NCBI RefSeq assembly: GCF_030440575.1
Contig: NZ_CP047189.1
Location: 434,001 to 498,000 of the forward strand
Reading direction: 5' to 3'
Length of the DNA: 64,000 bases
Source: Corynebacterium ciconiae DSM 44920
Lineage (GTDB): Bacteria > Actinomycetota > Actinomycetes > Mycobacteriales > Mycobacteriaceae
The position numbers and the translations under genes are program-made. The notes under the pieces are model-generated. The model was not told the DNA's origin. It worked only from the letters and a program-made list of their open reading frames with translations, and searched no databases. This document shows, piece after piece, positions 33,339 to 41,852 of this stretch (position 1 is the first letter of the stretch; each line of letters starts with the position of its first letter).

Positions 33339-35360
33339 TTAGGCTCCCTTCTTCTGTCGCACAGTGAGATAGCTGGTTCCGGCAGCGGCGAGGACAAACA
33401 CAAGACCGCCGGCAACAAGCTGCCACGGGCTCATTCCTTCACTGACGGATGCCAGAGCAGTTCCTTTCTTCTTTTTGTTCTTAAAGTCCACGTCCTTGCC
33501 TTCTTCGAACATGGATTCCTCATCGCCTTCGGCAATGTCCTCTTCATCGATCACGCCATCGCCGTTAAGATCCACGGCACCAACGCCGTCTCCACTGGCG
33601 AGGGCGTCAGCGCCGCCAATGGAGGCCATCCCGCCGGTGCCTCCGGCGGAGCTGGACGTGGATGCAGAACCGTCCGAGCAGGCGGAGCTGCCGCTGAGTG
33701 TGGCTCGGAAGTTCACCGGATCCATCGCAGTGCCTGGGGGATAGAACTCGGCGAAGGCACGGGAGCCAGCCTGGGTGAGGATGACGTTGGCGGAGCCCGA
33801 GACCTGTGAATCATTGGCGTTGAGGCTGCTTACCTGCAGGGTTCCGATTGCTACCTCGCCGAAATCGGATCGTTTACCGGAGGTGTCCGAGGAGCTGACA
33901 TTGGCCACCAACTGTCCGGAATTACCCTTGATCACCACGCGGGGGTTGCGGATTTTCATATCTAGCTTCCCCTTGTGGCCATTGAAAGCCACCGTGCCGG
34001 AGGTTGCGATCGTGCCTGCTTTCGCGCTGGGATCGAAGCTGCCCGAGCTGCCGGAGAAGACAAAGGTGCCGCCATTATCGCTGGCGCCGCTCGTGCGCCA
34101 GCCGCCTTTAGCGATGGAGCCTCGAATGTAGCTGCGGAAGGATTGCTTCACGCCCCAGGCCACTTGGCTGGAGGAGACCGCATTGCAGGTGCGGGCAGTG
34201 CTTGCTTGTGTAGCCGGAAGCGCTGCGGCGGTGGTGCCTCGCGGATTGCCGGAGGCGCCGGGAGCGTTCGGGGGAACGATCCCGCCATCCGGATCGGTGT
34301 TGCCAGGGGTATCTGCACCCCACGGAACCTCACCGAAAGGATCGCCGCTCGGCGGAGTTGGGTTGTCGCCACCAGGCTGCGGCTTCTCAACGCCGCCGCC
34401 ATTTCCGCCGCCGGGATTCGGCCGGGGGCCAGGGCGAGAGGAGTCGCCACCAGAATTCGGTGGGGTGGGCTTGGGGGCGCTACCGCAGGCCTCCTTCACC
34501 TTGATGGTGAGGGTGACGGGATCCAGGGAATCACCGGCGGGGTAGAAATTGGCCAAGGCATCAGAGCCTCGCTGGGTGATGCGTGCTGTGGCCACATGGC
34601 TACCAGAGCTCGTAGGGCTGGACCGAAACTCGAGGTCAGCGAAATGCACCTCGCCGTCGAGGCCTTTGACCGGATTGCCCTCGGTGTCTTGGGTGTACAT
34701 GGAGGCGAAAAGCTTGCCGGTGCGCGCAGAGGTCATCTCTACCGCGGGGTCTTCAAAGATGGTTTTTAGAAGTCCATCGTGGCCGTTGAATTGCACGGAT
34801 CCTTTACTACGGATCAGGCCACGCACCTTATCGGTGGTCACGAACCCCTTGTCGATAGGAAAGACGAAGCTGCCGTTTGTCTCCTTCGCCGGGGCGCTCA
34901 CCTTCCAATTGCCCTTGGCGATGGGGCCGGTGATGTACTTTCGGAAGGATTCCCGCACACCCCACGAGAGCTCGCCGGAGACATTCACCCCTTCAGACGC
35001 GGAGCAGCGTCGTGGGGAAGAAGGAGTAGGGGAGCTAGTGGTTGATGGGGTGCTGGTCTCCCTGGGCGGGTGTGCTTCCGAGGTGCTGGGGCGCGGTGAA
35101 CGCCCAGATGAACCCCAGAGATCCGACGAGGATGAGCCGTGAGAACGAGTGGGGGTTGTGCTCGGCTGCTCATTGTCTGCAGCCTCGGTGGTTTCTATGT
35201 TTTCGCTGGTTTCGGCGACGTCTGTGGTGTCGTCATCGGCCGATGCCGTAGGCGCTAGTGGCATGACACAAGCGGCGGTTAAGGCTGCCGCCGCTAGCCC
35301 CGCTGCGAGCCGACGCTGGGTGCGCTGCCGACGAACGCGGGGCAGAAGTGAGATGGACAT
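33339..35360 (-). CDS. htaA: HtaA haem-binding surface protein with two HtaA domains
   Basis: ATG 35360 follows AAAGGAGGGG and gives 673 residues. Features: a signal peptide (about 1-41), a Ser/Thr/Pro linker, HtaA domain 1 (about 128-290; Y142, H194), a Gly/Pro linker, HtaA domain 2 (about 398-560; Y411, H462), a Ca-loop-like DLNGDGVIDEED (597-608), and a C-terminal membrane helix with a basic tail, so it is membrane-anchored and not sorted. Two-domain HtaA takes haem from haemoglobin and passes it to HmuT in C. diphtheriae. It is the first gene of htaA-hmuT-HtaA(LAXTG). Two partial DtxR boxes lie upstream. Confidence 0.93.
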   Translation of the reverse strand: MSISLLPRVRRQRTQRRLAAGLAAAALTAACVMPLAPTASADDDTTDVAETSENIETTEAADNEQPSTTPTRSHGSSSSDLWGSSGRSPRPSTSEAHPPRETSTPSTTSSPTPSSPRRCSASEGVNVSGELSWGVRESFRKYITGPIAKGNWKVSAPAKETNGSFVFPIDKGFVTTDKVRGLIRSKGSVQFNGHDGLLKTIFEDPAVEMTSARTGKLFASMYTQDTEGNPVKGLDGEVHFADLEFRSSPTSSGSHVATARITQRGSDALANFYPAGDSLDPVTLTIKVKEACGSAPKPTPPNSGGDSSRPGPRPNPGGGNGGGVEKPQPGGDNPTPPSGDPFGEVPWGADTPGNTDPDGGIVPPNAPGASGNPRGTTAAALPATQASTARTCNAVSSSQVAWGVKQSFRSYIRGSIAKGGWRTSGASDNGGTFVFSGSSGSFDPSAKAGTIATSGTVAFNGHKGKLDMKIRNPRVVIKGNSGQLVANVSSSDTSGKRSDFGEVAIGTLQVSSLNANDSQVSGSANVILTQAGSRAFAEFYPPGTAMDPVNFRATLSGSSACSDGSASTSSSAGGTGGMASIGGADALASGDGVGAVDLNGDGVIDEEDIAEGDEESMFEEGKDVDFKNKKKKGTALASVSEGMSPWQLVAGGLVFVLAAAGTSYLTVRQKKGA

Positions 35361-35415
35361 ACTCACCCCTCCTTTACATGTTTGCGCAAAGGTTAATCTA
35401 AGAGCGGTCAAAAGT

Positions 35416-35434
35416 ATAGGGTAGGCTAACTAGG
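35416..35434. promoter_or_regulatory. DtxR-like box in the divergent htaA / small membrane protein region
   Basis: ATAGGGTAGGCTAACTAGG matches the 19-bp DtxR consensus at 13 positions, including the TAG-G-CTAAC core. A weaker partial match (AAAGGTTAATCTAAGAG) starts near 35387. The region separates htaA (start 35360) from the gene at 35436, so one site could repress both. Confidence 0.6.
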
Positions 35435-35435
35435 T

Positions 35436-35870
35436 ATGGACTACGATCGGGATTATTTTTCCACAGGAAAAGGCGACCTAGCTGTGTTCTTAGATGGGCG
35501 TAAATATTATGCTGTTACCCCCATAGAGAGGGGGGTGCTCGCGTTCGTCGTGGCGGCAGTTTGTGTTTCCATTGTGATGGGAAATGTCTACCTTTTAATT
35601 GGTTTTTCCACCGCGCTTGTGGGCACTGTGGTGGCCGTCTTCTTCCATCCCTTACGTCGTAGGCTGCGAGCGATGAACACTGCAGAAGTTTCGGCTCAAA
35701 GCGCTGTTAAAGCCGCTTCTGTGGCTGTGGGAATGTGGGTTCTAGTATTTATTCTCATCATTATCTTTTCCGCCTGGAACCCGCCGGTGGAGTGGATGGC
35801 AATGGTGGGTTATATAGTCACCGGTTTATGTTCGATTGCTGCAACGCAGCTTGCATTAAGCAATGTCTAA
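35436..35870 (+). CDS. Small four-helix membrane protein of unknown function in the haem locus
   Basis: This 144-residue protein has a hydrophilic N-terminus (MDYDRDYFSTGKGDLAVFLD) and about four membrane helices (34-52, 54-72, 95-117, 122-141), with the basic connector HPLRRRLRA in the middle. No family was recognised. The ATG is the second base after a DtxR-like box and has no ribosome-binding sequence, so a leaderless, iron-controlled transcript is possible. A membrane role in haem handling is suggested by position only. Confidence 0.7.
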   Translation: MDYDRDYFSTGKGDLAVFLDGRKYYAVTPIERGVLAFVVAAVCVSIVMGNVYLLIGFSTALVGTVVAVFFHPLRRRLRAMNTAEVSAQSAVKAASVAVGMWVLVFILIIIFSAWNPPVEWMAMVGYIVTGLCSIAATQLALSNV

Positions 35871-35984
35871 AAATATATAAACATCTATATCTGCCCCCGC
35901 CTATGTCGATATGATCAGGATGTATAGACGGATATCGTCCCCCCATTTTCGACGGTGTTCCGGATGTAGTTTGCTCAATAAAGA

Positions 35985-36003
35985 CAAGGGCAGCCTAAGC
36001 GTG
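35985..36003 (+). promoter_or_regulatory. Weak DtxR-like box before the HtaA/propeller gene
   Basis: CAAGGGCAGCCTAAGCGTG matches the consensus at 13 of 19 positions, 31-49 bp before the GTG start. The match is not strong enough to stand alone; the haem context raises its likelihood. Confidence 0.4.
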
Positions 36004-36033
36004 GGCTGTCGGAAACTATTGAGTGAGGTCACC

Positions 36034-38721
36034 GTGACAGCATCTAGCCGCATCCACCCTAAGGCGATTCTCGCCCGCACGATTGTGGCGTGTATGGCCG
36101 TCACCACTGTCTCCACGGTCGGGGTCATTCACCCTGGCGGATATGCCATGGCGCAGCACGGCGATGGCGGCGAGGTGGCGTCGACAAGCAATGTTGAGGC
36201 TGTGCAGTCCATGGAGTGGGCGTTGCGCGAGAGCTTTATCAACTATGTCGGCGGGGCGACTAGTGTCAGCGGCGGAGCGAGTAAAAATGCGGGAGACGAT
36301 GATCTCGTCGAGCGTGGCTACCGCTTTGCGCTGAAAAACGTCAGCTTCGATGAGGGGAGCACTCAAACCCGCGCTGAGTTCAGCGGCACCGTGCATTTTT
36401 TGCAGTACTGCGGCGGGCAAGCCCCAGCGCGCGGCAACTGCGATCTTGACCTCGAGTTCAGCGATCCCACGGTTGTGGTGGGCGAGGATTCTTATCTTGA
36501 GGTGGATGTGTACGCCAAGCAGTACCCCAGCGGTGATGTGTTTGAGAAGAAGCGGGCGCGCATAGCCACGATTAACCCCTCCTCAGCCAGGTTCTCCCAG
36601 GATGGGAAGGTGGCGCGCTGGAATAATCTAGTGCCCACGCTCACCGTTGATGGGGTGCGGGCCTTTTCCAACTTCTATAACCTCGGCAGTCCGCTGGCGC
36701 CGGTCTCATTTTCCTATGTGGGTGCCGGTGGGATGCCAGCCGCGGCCGAGGGCGGGCGCAAGCTGGTGGGCGGGGTACGCACGGATCTCAAGGCGGGGGC
36801 ATCGCGCGCTGTGTCTGTGGGGGACTATCTCGTGGTGGCCACAACGAATGCACTCAGTGTGGTCGATGCCCGTACGATGCAGCAGATCCACCACCTGCCG
36901 ATTGTCTCTGATGGCAGTGTGTGGGTGATCTCGCCAGAACCTAACGTCCTTTTCTTCCTCGATGATGGGGTGGTCAAGCAGGCAACTGTGGGCCCGCGCG
37001 GGCTCGAGAACATCACTGAGGTGATCGCCAAGGACGAGGCCGGCCCGATCGCTGGGATAGCCAGCGCCCGCACCACCGAGGGCTGGGTGCTCTACGCCGT
37101 GCGCAACCTTGGCGCGGGCAACGCATCGCTGCTGAGCGTAACCAGCGATGGCAGCCGCAGCGAGCGGCCCATCCGCAATGTTCGCTCCACCATCGACGGG
37201 TTGGATTCCGCCTCTGATCTGGCGCTCAGCTCCATCTACGGCGAGAATTACTGGTTCTCTCCGATGCGTGATATGGCAGTGCTTGCCGACGGTTCCCTGC
37301 TGTTTTTCCCTGCAACCGGGGTGGATCGGGAAGATGGCACATGGCGGGTACCGCCGCTGCGCATCGATCCTCTCGCCGAAGAGCTCGAAACCACCGTGAT
37401 ACCTGGTGGCGAGGCTGTGGCCAGCACGATCCGCCCCTCCGGCATGGTGGTCGCTGGTGACACGGTGGCTTTCTACAACAGCCGCTACACCAAGGGCTCC
37501 CGCGTGCAGTTTTTCACCTACGACAACGGCGCGCTCACTGCGCTGAGCGATGCCGCCCAGATCGATGGCATCTACAGTATCTCGGGAATTGTGCCCCTCG
37601 ATGATGGAACGGCAGTGGTGACAGCCGAGGGCGATGGATCTCTCAACGTGGTGGATATGGAAACGTTGCAGGTCAACGATAAACAGACCATCCCGAATAC
37701 CAAGGGAACCAGCGGCACCACGCGGGTGCTCGTAGTGCGCAGCCGCGAAGACATCATCACCGGCGGGTTAGTGACCGACACCACTACCTACGAGGACTAC
37801 CTCGAGGTGAATCGTTTCGCCACCAGCGAGGCGTTAGCTGTTGATAGCGAAGCCGAGGACAAAGAGCTTCTCGACGATGCCGCGGAAGACTCCGAAGATG
37901 ACGGCAACTCGGGCGGTGAAAGCAGCGACAGCAGTGAAAGCACTGCGAGCCCGGAGAGTAGCGAAAGTAGCGAGCCCTCTGAGACTTCTGAGCCTTCCGA
38001 GCCTTCCGAGCCCGAGGAGAGCAGCTATTCGCCCGAGTCGAGTGAGCCGACCTCAACCGAGCCCACCGCAACCGAGCCCGCCCAGCCTGCTGAGCCCACC
38101 GCGACCGAGAGCGCCGGGACCGAGCCCACCGAGGATGCCGGTGGCGAGGATTCAGCTGAGCCCTCAGCCTCACCGGACGAGGCAGCCGAGAACACTGAGA
38201 CGAGTGTGACGAGCACCCCGAGCTCCACCGAGGAAGCTACGAGCGAGCAACCTTCACCTACTAGCGCGGAGAGTTCCTCGCCCAGTGCTGAGACAACAAC
38301 GCAAGCCAGCGCCGACCCCACGGCGGACCCGAGCACTCACCCCACGGAGCCCAGTGTCGAGCCGAGCGGGGAGCACACCTCCTCTCCGCAGCCGGCAGAA
38401 GAAACAGCTACGTCCGAGACCACTCAGGAAGAGGATCGCGCCCCCGCTGTGGAGAATGCAGAGCATCGCGAAGCTGGGGTGCACGATGGTAGCGCGGATG
38501 CTGATTCCTCGCCCCGGCCGGTCGAAAACCCGGTGGTTCCGATCTCTCAGCAGCAACGCGAGGAGATAGCGGAGGCAGCGGCAGCTGATTCGCCGTCGGA
38601 TTTAGCGCGCACAGGGGCCGCGGTGCGCGGCTTGGCGATCACCGCTGGCATCATCAGCGTGCTTGGTGTGGCCTTGATCCTGCGTGCTCGCCTGCGGAGA
38701 TCGAAGCAGGACATGCTCTAA
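36034..38721 (+). CDS. Large LAXTG surface protein: divergent HtaA domain plus propeller-like region
   Basis: GTG 36034 follows GAGTGAGG and gives 895 residues. Order: a signal peptide (about 1-40, cut after AMA), an HtaA-type domain (58-228; EWALRESFINYVGG, Y71), and a region of short beta repeats (about 245-620) with units such as VGDYLVVATTNALSVVDARTMQQIHHLP and GDGSLNVVDMETLQ that resemble YVTN/PQQ-like propeller blades. A Ser/Glu/Pro/Thr stalk (about 622-855), LARTG at 857, a membrane helix and a basic tail follow. The haem-position His of other HtaA domains appears as Tyr (Y125, LQYCGG). Wall anchoring is expected; the ligand is unproven. Confidence 0.82.
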   Translation: MTASSRIHPKAILARTIVACMAVTTVSTVGVIHPGGYAMAQHGDGGEVASTSNVEAVQSMEWALRESFINYVGGATSVSGGASKNAGDDDLVERGYRFALKNVSFDEGSTQTRAEFSGTVHFLQYCGGQAPARGNCDLDLEFSDPTVVVGEDSYLEVDVYAKQYPSGDVFEKKRARIATINPSSARFSQDGKVARWNNLVPTLTVDGVRAFSNFYNLGSPLAPVSFSYVGAGGMPAAAEGGRKLVGGVRTDLKAGASRAVSVGDYLVVATTNALSVVDARTMQQIHHLPIVSDGSVWVISPEPNVLFFLDDGVVKQATVGPRGLENITEVIAKDEAGPIAGIASARTTEGWVLYAVRNLGAGNASLLSVTSDGSRSERPIRNVRSTIDGLDSASDLALSSIYGENYWFSPMRDMAVLADGSLLFFPATGVDREDGTWRVPPLRIDPLAEELETTVIPGGEAVASTIRPSGMVVAGDTVAFYNSRYTKGSRVQFFTYDNGALTALSDAAQIDGIYSISGIVPLDDGTAVVTAEGDGSLNVVDMETLQVNDKQTIPNTKGTSGTTRVLVVRSREDIITGGLVTDTTTYEDYLEVNRFATSEALAVDSEAEDKELLDDAAEDSEDDGNSGGESSDSSESTASPESSESSEPSETSEPSEPSEPEESSYSPESSEPTSTEPTATEPAQPAEPTATESAGTEPTEDAGGEDSAEPSASPDEAAENTETSVTSTPSSTEEATSEQPSPTSAESSSPSAETTTQASADPTADPSTHPTEPSVEPSGEHTSSPQPAEETATSETTQEEDRAPAVENAEHREAGVHDGSADADSSPRPVENPVVPISQQQREEIAEAAAADSPSDLARTGAAVRGLAITAGIISVLGVALILRARLRRSKQDML
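36170..36189 (+). repeat. Dispersed motif copy, within the HtaA/propeller gene
   Basis: GCGAGGTGGCGTCGACAAGC differs from the copies at 6151 and 19343 by one base over 20. It encodes EVASTS in this frame. Confidence 0.78.
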
Positions 38722-38763
38722 AACCGCCGAGCTGGTCAACCTTCCGCGACCGCACAAGGCAAC

Positions 38764-38794
38764 GTGCCCGAGTATCCCAGTGGTACTCGGGCAC
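38764..38794 (+). terminator. Terminator between the HtaA/propeller gene and hmuV
   Basis: The perfect 11-bp stem GTGCCCGAGTA / TACTCGGGCAC with a 9-base loop lies between convergent genes. Confidence 0.82.
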
Positions 38795-38901
38795 TGATGT
38801 GTGCGCGGTTATGCCTATACACCCCGCTTGCCCACTGGATCAGGTTCCGCTCGAGCACTAAAACAGCGCTGCTGCGGCGTGAGAGGGGTGAGTCGGATGT
38901 G

Positions 38902-39672
38902 CTAGCGGGGCCGAATCCACGGCTGATCGCCATCCCACGAGACATCTATGTTCCAGCCGTAGACCGCGCTCAGGATCTCAGGGGTGCACACCTCGCGTGG
39001 GGTGCCGGTAGCTGCGACTCGGCCGCGGTGAAGTAGCACGAGGCGGTCACAGTGGCGGGCGGCGGTGGCGAGATCGTGGACAATGATCAACACACCACGG
39101 CCACCGTTGGCCACCTCTCGAATTGTGTGCATGGTGGCCTCGGCGCGGCCGATGTCCATGGCAGCGATCGGTTCATCCAGAAGCATCGCCTGAGACTGCT
39201 GTGCAATCACGCGCGCTAGGGCTGCGCGGGCGCGCTCCCCGCCGGAAAGTGTTGACACCTCGCGATCGGCGAAATCGGTGAGATCGAGCAGCTCGAGGGC
39301 GTCATCTACGATCTTCGCATCGCGTGTCGGATCGGATGTCCACGGGGTACGACCCATGGCCACCACGTCAGCGACGCTAAAAGAGAAGGCCACCGAAGTG
39401 TCTTGCAGCATGACTGAGCGTAGCTGGCCGGCGGTGCGTGGGGAGGTGTCGGTATAACTGCGGCCTGCGAGCCGCACCTCGCCGTGAGTGGGGGAGTAGT
39501 CCCCAGATAGGGCCGCGAGCAGAGTAGATTTACCTGCCCCATTGGGGCCGATGAGTCCGAGGATCTCGCCGGGGTGAAGCTCGATGGAGATATCGCTGAG
39601 CAGTTCGCGAGTGGTGTTATCCACGGTGATGCTCACGGTGAGGTTATGTGCCGATAGCAGGGGAGTGCTCAT
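38902..39672 (-). CDS. hmuV: Haem ABC transporter ATP-binding protein HmuV
   Basis: This 256-residue ATPase carries Walker A GPNGAGKST (about residue 42), Q-loop LQDTSVAF, signature LSGGERARAALARV, Walker B AMLLDEP and H-loop IIVHDLA. The C-terminal IDVSWDGDQPWIRPR is typical of the FecE/HmuV branch. It powers haem import with HmuU, whose gene ends 47 bp upstream on the same strand. HmuT is encoded 5.6 kb away in a separate unit. Confidence 0.93.
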   Translation of the reverse strand: MSTPLLSAHNLTVSITVDNTTRELLSDISIELHPGEILGLIGPNGAGKSTLLAALSGDYSPTHGEVRLAGRSYTDTSPRTAGQLRSVMLQDTSVAFSFSVADVVAMGRTPWTSDPTRDAKIVDDALELLDLTDFADREVSTLSGGERARAALARVIAQQSQAMLLDEPIAAMDIGRAEATMHTIREVANGGRGVLIIVHDLATAARHCDRLVLLHRGRVAATGTPREVCTPEILSAVYGWNIDVSWDGDQPWIRPR

Positions 39673-39719
39673 GGGTGCGCGCCTTGGAAAGAATCGATCG
39701 TCTCGAATGATGGTCGGGA

Positions 39720-40793
39720 TTAGATGTGGCCGCGCTTGAGTAGGTTGCGGCGCAGCAGCATGAAGAACATCGGCCCGCCCACGAGGGCGGTGAAGATACC
39801 GATGGGAAGCTCGGAATAGGAAATGAGGATCCTAGCCACCAGGTCTGCGCCGGTGACGAGGGTGGCGCCGCCGACTGCAGACAGTGGCACGAGCCAGCGG
39901 TTCGACGGCCCTATTCCTTGGCGCAGGATGTGCGGCACGATGAGCCCCACGAAGGAGATAATGCCGGCGAAGCTCACCGCCGCGGCGCACAGGGCGGTAG
40001 ATAGGGCGATTACCGCAGGGCGTAGCAGTTTCATATTCGCCCCCGCGTGGGCGGCTGCTCGTTCGCCCAAAGCCAAAAGGTCCAGCGAGGGGGAGATGCG
40101 AATGGCGATAATCACGCACACCGTAATCGGGATCAGTACCGTCACCACATGCGGCCATTGCGCGCCGTTGAGGGAGCCCATCTGCCAGAAGATGATTTGC
40201 TCACGAGAGGTGGTGGGAGCTAGATACACCAAAAAGCTGATGGCTGCTCCGGCCACGGCATTGACTGCGATGCCGGTGAGGATCAGGGTCACCACCTTCA
40301 CGCTGCCGCGAACAGAAGAGAGCATGTACACCAATGCCGCAGTGGCTATGCCGGAGATAAAAGCCAGTACGGGCACCGTCGCGGTGGAGACAAACACCAG
40401 GTTGAACACAATGGCCACGGCTGCGCCCACCGCACAACCGCTGGTCACGCCGATCACTCCAGGCTCGGCTAGTGGGTTACCGAGCAAACCCTGCAATAAA
40501 GAGCCTGCCACTCCGAGGGCCGCACCCACCAGCAGGCCGAGGGCGACGCGAGGCATCCGCACATTCCAAACCACCGAGTGAGTGGCATCCGCCCCAGCCG
40601 CATCAAAGGGGCCTGCCGCAAGGGATTCGAGGATGCGCTGCGGGGAGATGCCGTACTGGCCGAGCGCGATATTGGCGATCACGCTGAGTGCACATGCCCC
40701 GATGAGGCTTGTGATCCAGAGGCTGCGGTAGCGGTGGCTGCGGGGGCGCTGGGCAGGGGCGGAAGGGGCGCGCCGGGTGGTGAGGGCAGTCAT
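39720..40793 (-). CDS. hmuU: Haem ABC transporter permease HmuU
   Basis: This 357-residue FecCD-family permease has about ten helices. Family motifs include RMPRVALGLLVGAALGVAGSLLQGLLGNPLAEPGVIG and, near the C-terminus, FAGIISFVGLIVPHILRQ before the coupling helix, and ELPIGIFTALVGGPMFFMLL. It forms the channel for haem delivered by HmuT. It is first in the hmuUV unit, with a DtxR-like box 28-46 bp upstream of its start. Confidence 0.93.
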   Translation of the reverse strand: MTALTTRRAPSAPAQRPRSHRYRSLWITSLIGACALSVIANIALGQYGISPQRILESLAAGPFDAAGADATHSVVWNVRMPRVALGLLVGAALGVAGSLLQGLLGNPLAEPGVIGVTSGCAVGAAVAIVFNLVFVSTATVPVLAFISGIATAALVYMLSSVRGSVKVVTLILTGIAVNAVAGAAISFLVYLAPTTSREQIIFWQMGSLNGAQWPHVVTVLIPITVCVIIAIRISPSLDLLALGERAAAHAGANMKLLRPAVIALSTALCAAAVSFAGIISFVGLIVPHILRQGIGPSNRWLVPLSAVGGATLVTGADLVARILISYSELPIGIFTALVGGPMFFMLLRRNLLKRGHI

Positions 40794-40820
40794 GGGCTCC
40801 CTTGAGTCTGGCGAAAAAGA

Positions 40821-40839
40821 TAAAGTAAGCCTACCCTGT
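40821..40839 (-). promoter_or_regulatory. DtxR box upstream of hmuUV
   Basis: TAAAGTAAGCCTACCCTGT matches the 19-bp DtxR consensus at 14 positions. It sits close to the hmuU start, so iron repression of the permease unit is expected independently of htaA-hmuT. Confidence 0.7.
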
Positions 40840-40880
40840 TTATGGCCTGCTGCGGTAGTTAACGCCCCCTTTTAGCGCGT

Positions 40881-41771
40881 CTACTCGGGCAGGGCGAAAG
40901 CGTCCGTGCCCACCGCTTCTAGGAGGCCATCGTCCAGAAGCGAATACAGTGCCCGCGACAACTGCGCTTTGTCTTCCCAGATGGCATCAATCTCGGCGTG
41001 GCCCACGCGGGTGTGAGCCCGGGCGAGAGCCATGATCTTGCCCCGTACTTGGCGATCAGTTCCCTGGAACTTTTGCACCCGCTTCTTGCTGGCCTCCAGC
41101 TCCGCTGCGCTGGGTTCAGGGCATCCTAGCTGCTGCCATCGGCAGCTCGTGAGAACTGGGCACTCAAGGCAGTTCGGCGAGGACGCGGTGCACACCAAGG
41201 CGCCTAGTTCCATGATGGCGGTGGAGATCTCTGCGGCCTTGTCGTGGGTGGCGGGATCGTCTCCTTCTGGTAGCAGTGTCTCCACGTCGGCGAGGTCTTT
41301 TTTGCGGGCAGGCTGCGGAAGAAAGCGGCCGTGCACAGCCCGCGAGATCACCCGCCGAACATTGGTATCGACTACCGGTACGCGGCGTCGATAATGAAAA
41401 GCCAGCACCGCCCGAGCGGTGTAATCGCCGATTCCAGGCAGCGCCAAAAGCGCAGCTAGCTCGTCGGGGACCTCGCCATTGTGCTGCTCAGTGATGGCGC
41501 GGGCGCATTCCTTGAGCCGCAGCGCGCGCCGGGGATAACCAAGCCGGTCCCAGGCGGTGAGGATCTCCGCAGTGGAGGCCTCGGCCACATGCTGTGGGGT
41601 AGGCCATCGCTGCATCCAGTCCTGCCACCGGGGCTCCACGCGGGCCACTGGGGTCTGCTGGCTCATCACTTCAGAGACGAGCACTCCCCAGGCGGTGGTG
41701 CCGGGAGCGCGCCACAGCAGCGGGCGGCGGTGGGCGCTGAACCATGTGAGAAGTGCATCCGAGTCGATCAT
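40881..41771 (-). CDS. mutY: A/G-specific adenine glycosylase MutY
   Basis: This 296-residue protein removes adenine opposite 8-oxoguanine. It shows the catalytic Glu in VSEVMSQQT (about residue 34), the helix-hairpin-helix LPGIGDYTARAV with VDTNVRRV containing the catalytic Asp, and the iron-sulfur cysteines CTASSPNCLECPVLTSC (C-x6-C-x2-C-x5-C). At 296 residues it is near the short actinobacterial form, with a reduced C-terminal oxoG-recognition domain. It diverges from the carbonic anhydrase gene by 81 bp. Confidence 0.94.
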   Translation of the reverse strand: MIDSDALLTWFSAHRRPLLWRAPGTTAWGVLVSEVMSQQTPVARVEPRWQDWMQRWPTPQHVAEASTAEILTAWDRLGYPRRALRLKECARAITEQHNGEVPDELAALLALPGIGDYTARAVLAFHYRRRVPVVDTNVRRVISRAVHGRFLPQPARKKDLADVETLLPEGDDPATHDKAAEISTAIMELGALVCTASSPNCLECPVLTSCRWQQLGCPEPSAAELEASKKRVQKFQGTDRQVRGKIMALARAHTRVGHAEIDAIWEDKAQLSRALYSLLDDGLLEAVGTDAFALPE

Positions 41772-41852
41772 CTGAGTTCCTTAGCCTAGTAGCCACCCTC
41801 GTTTTGAGTAGTATCCACCCACGATGCCCTGCTGGAGTGGAACAATGACAGT

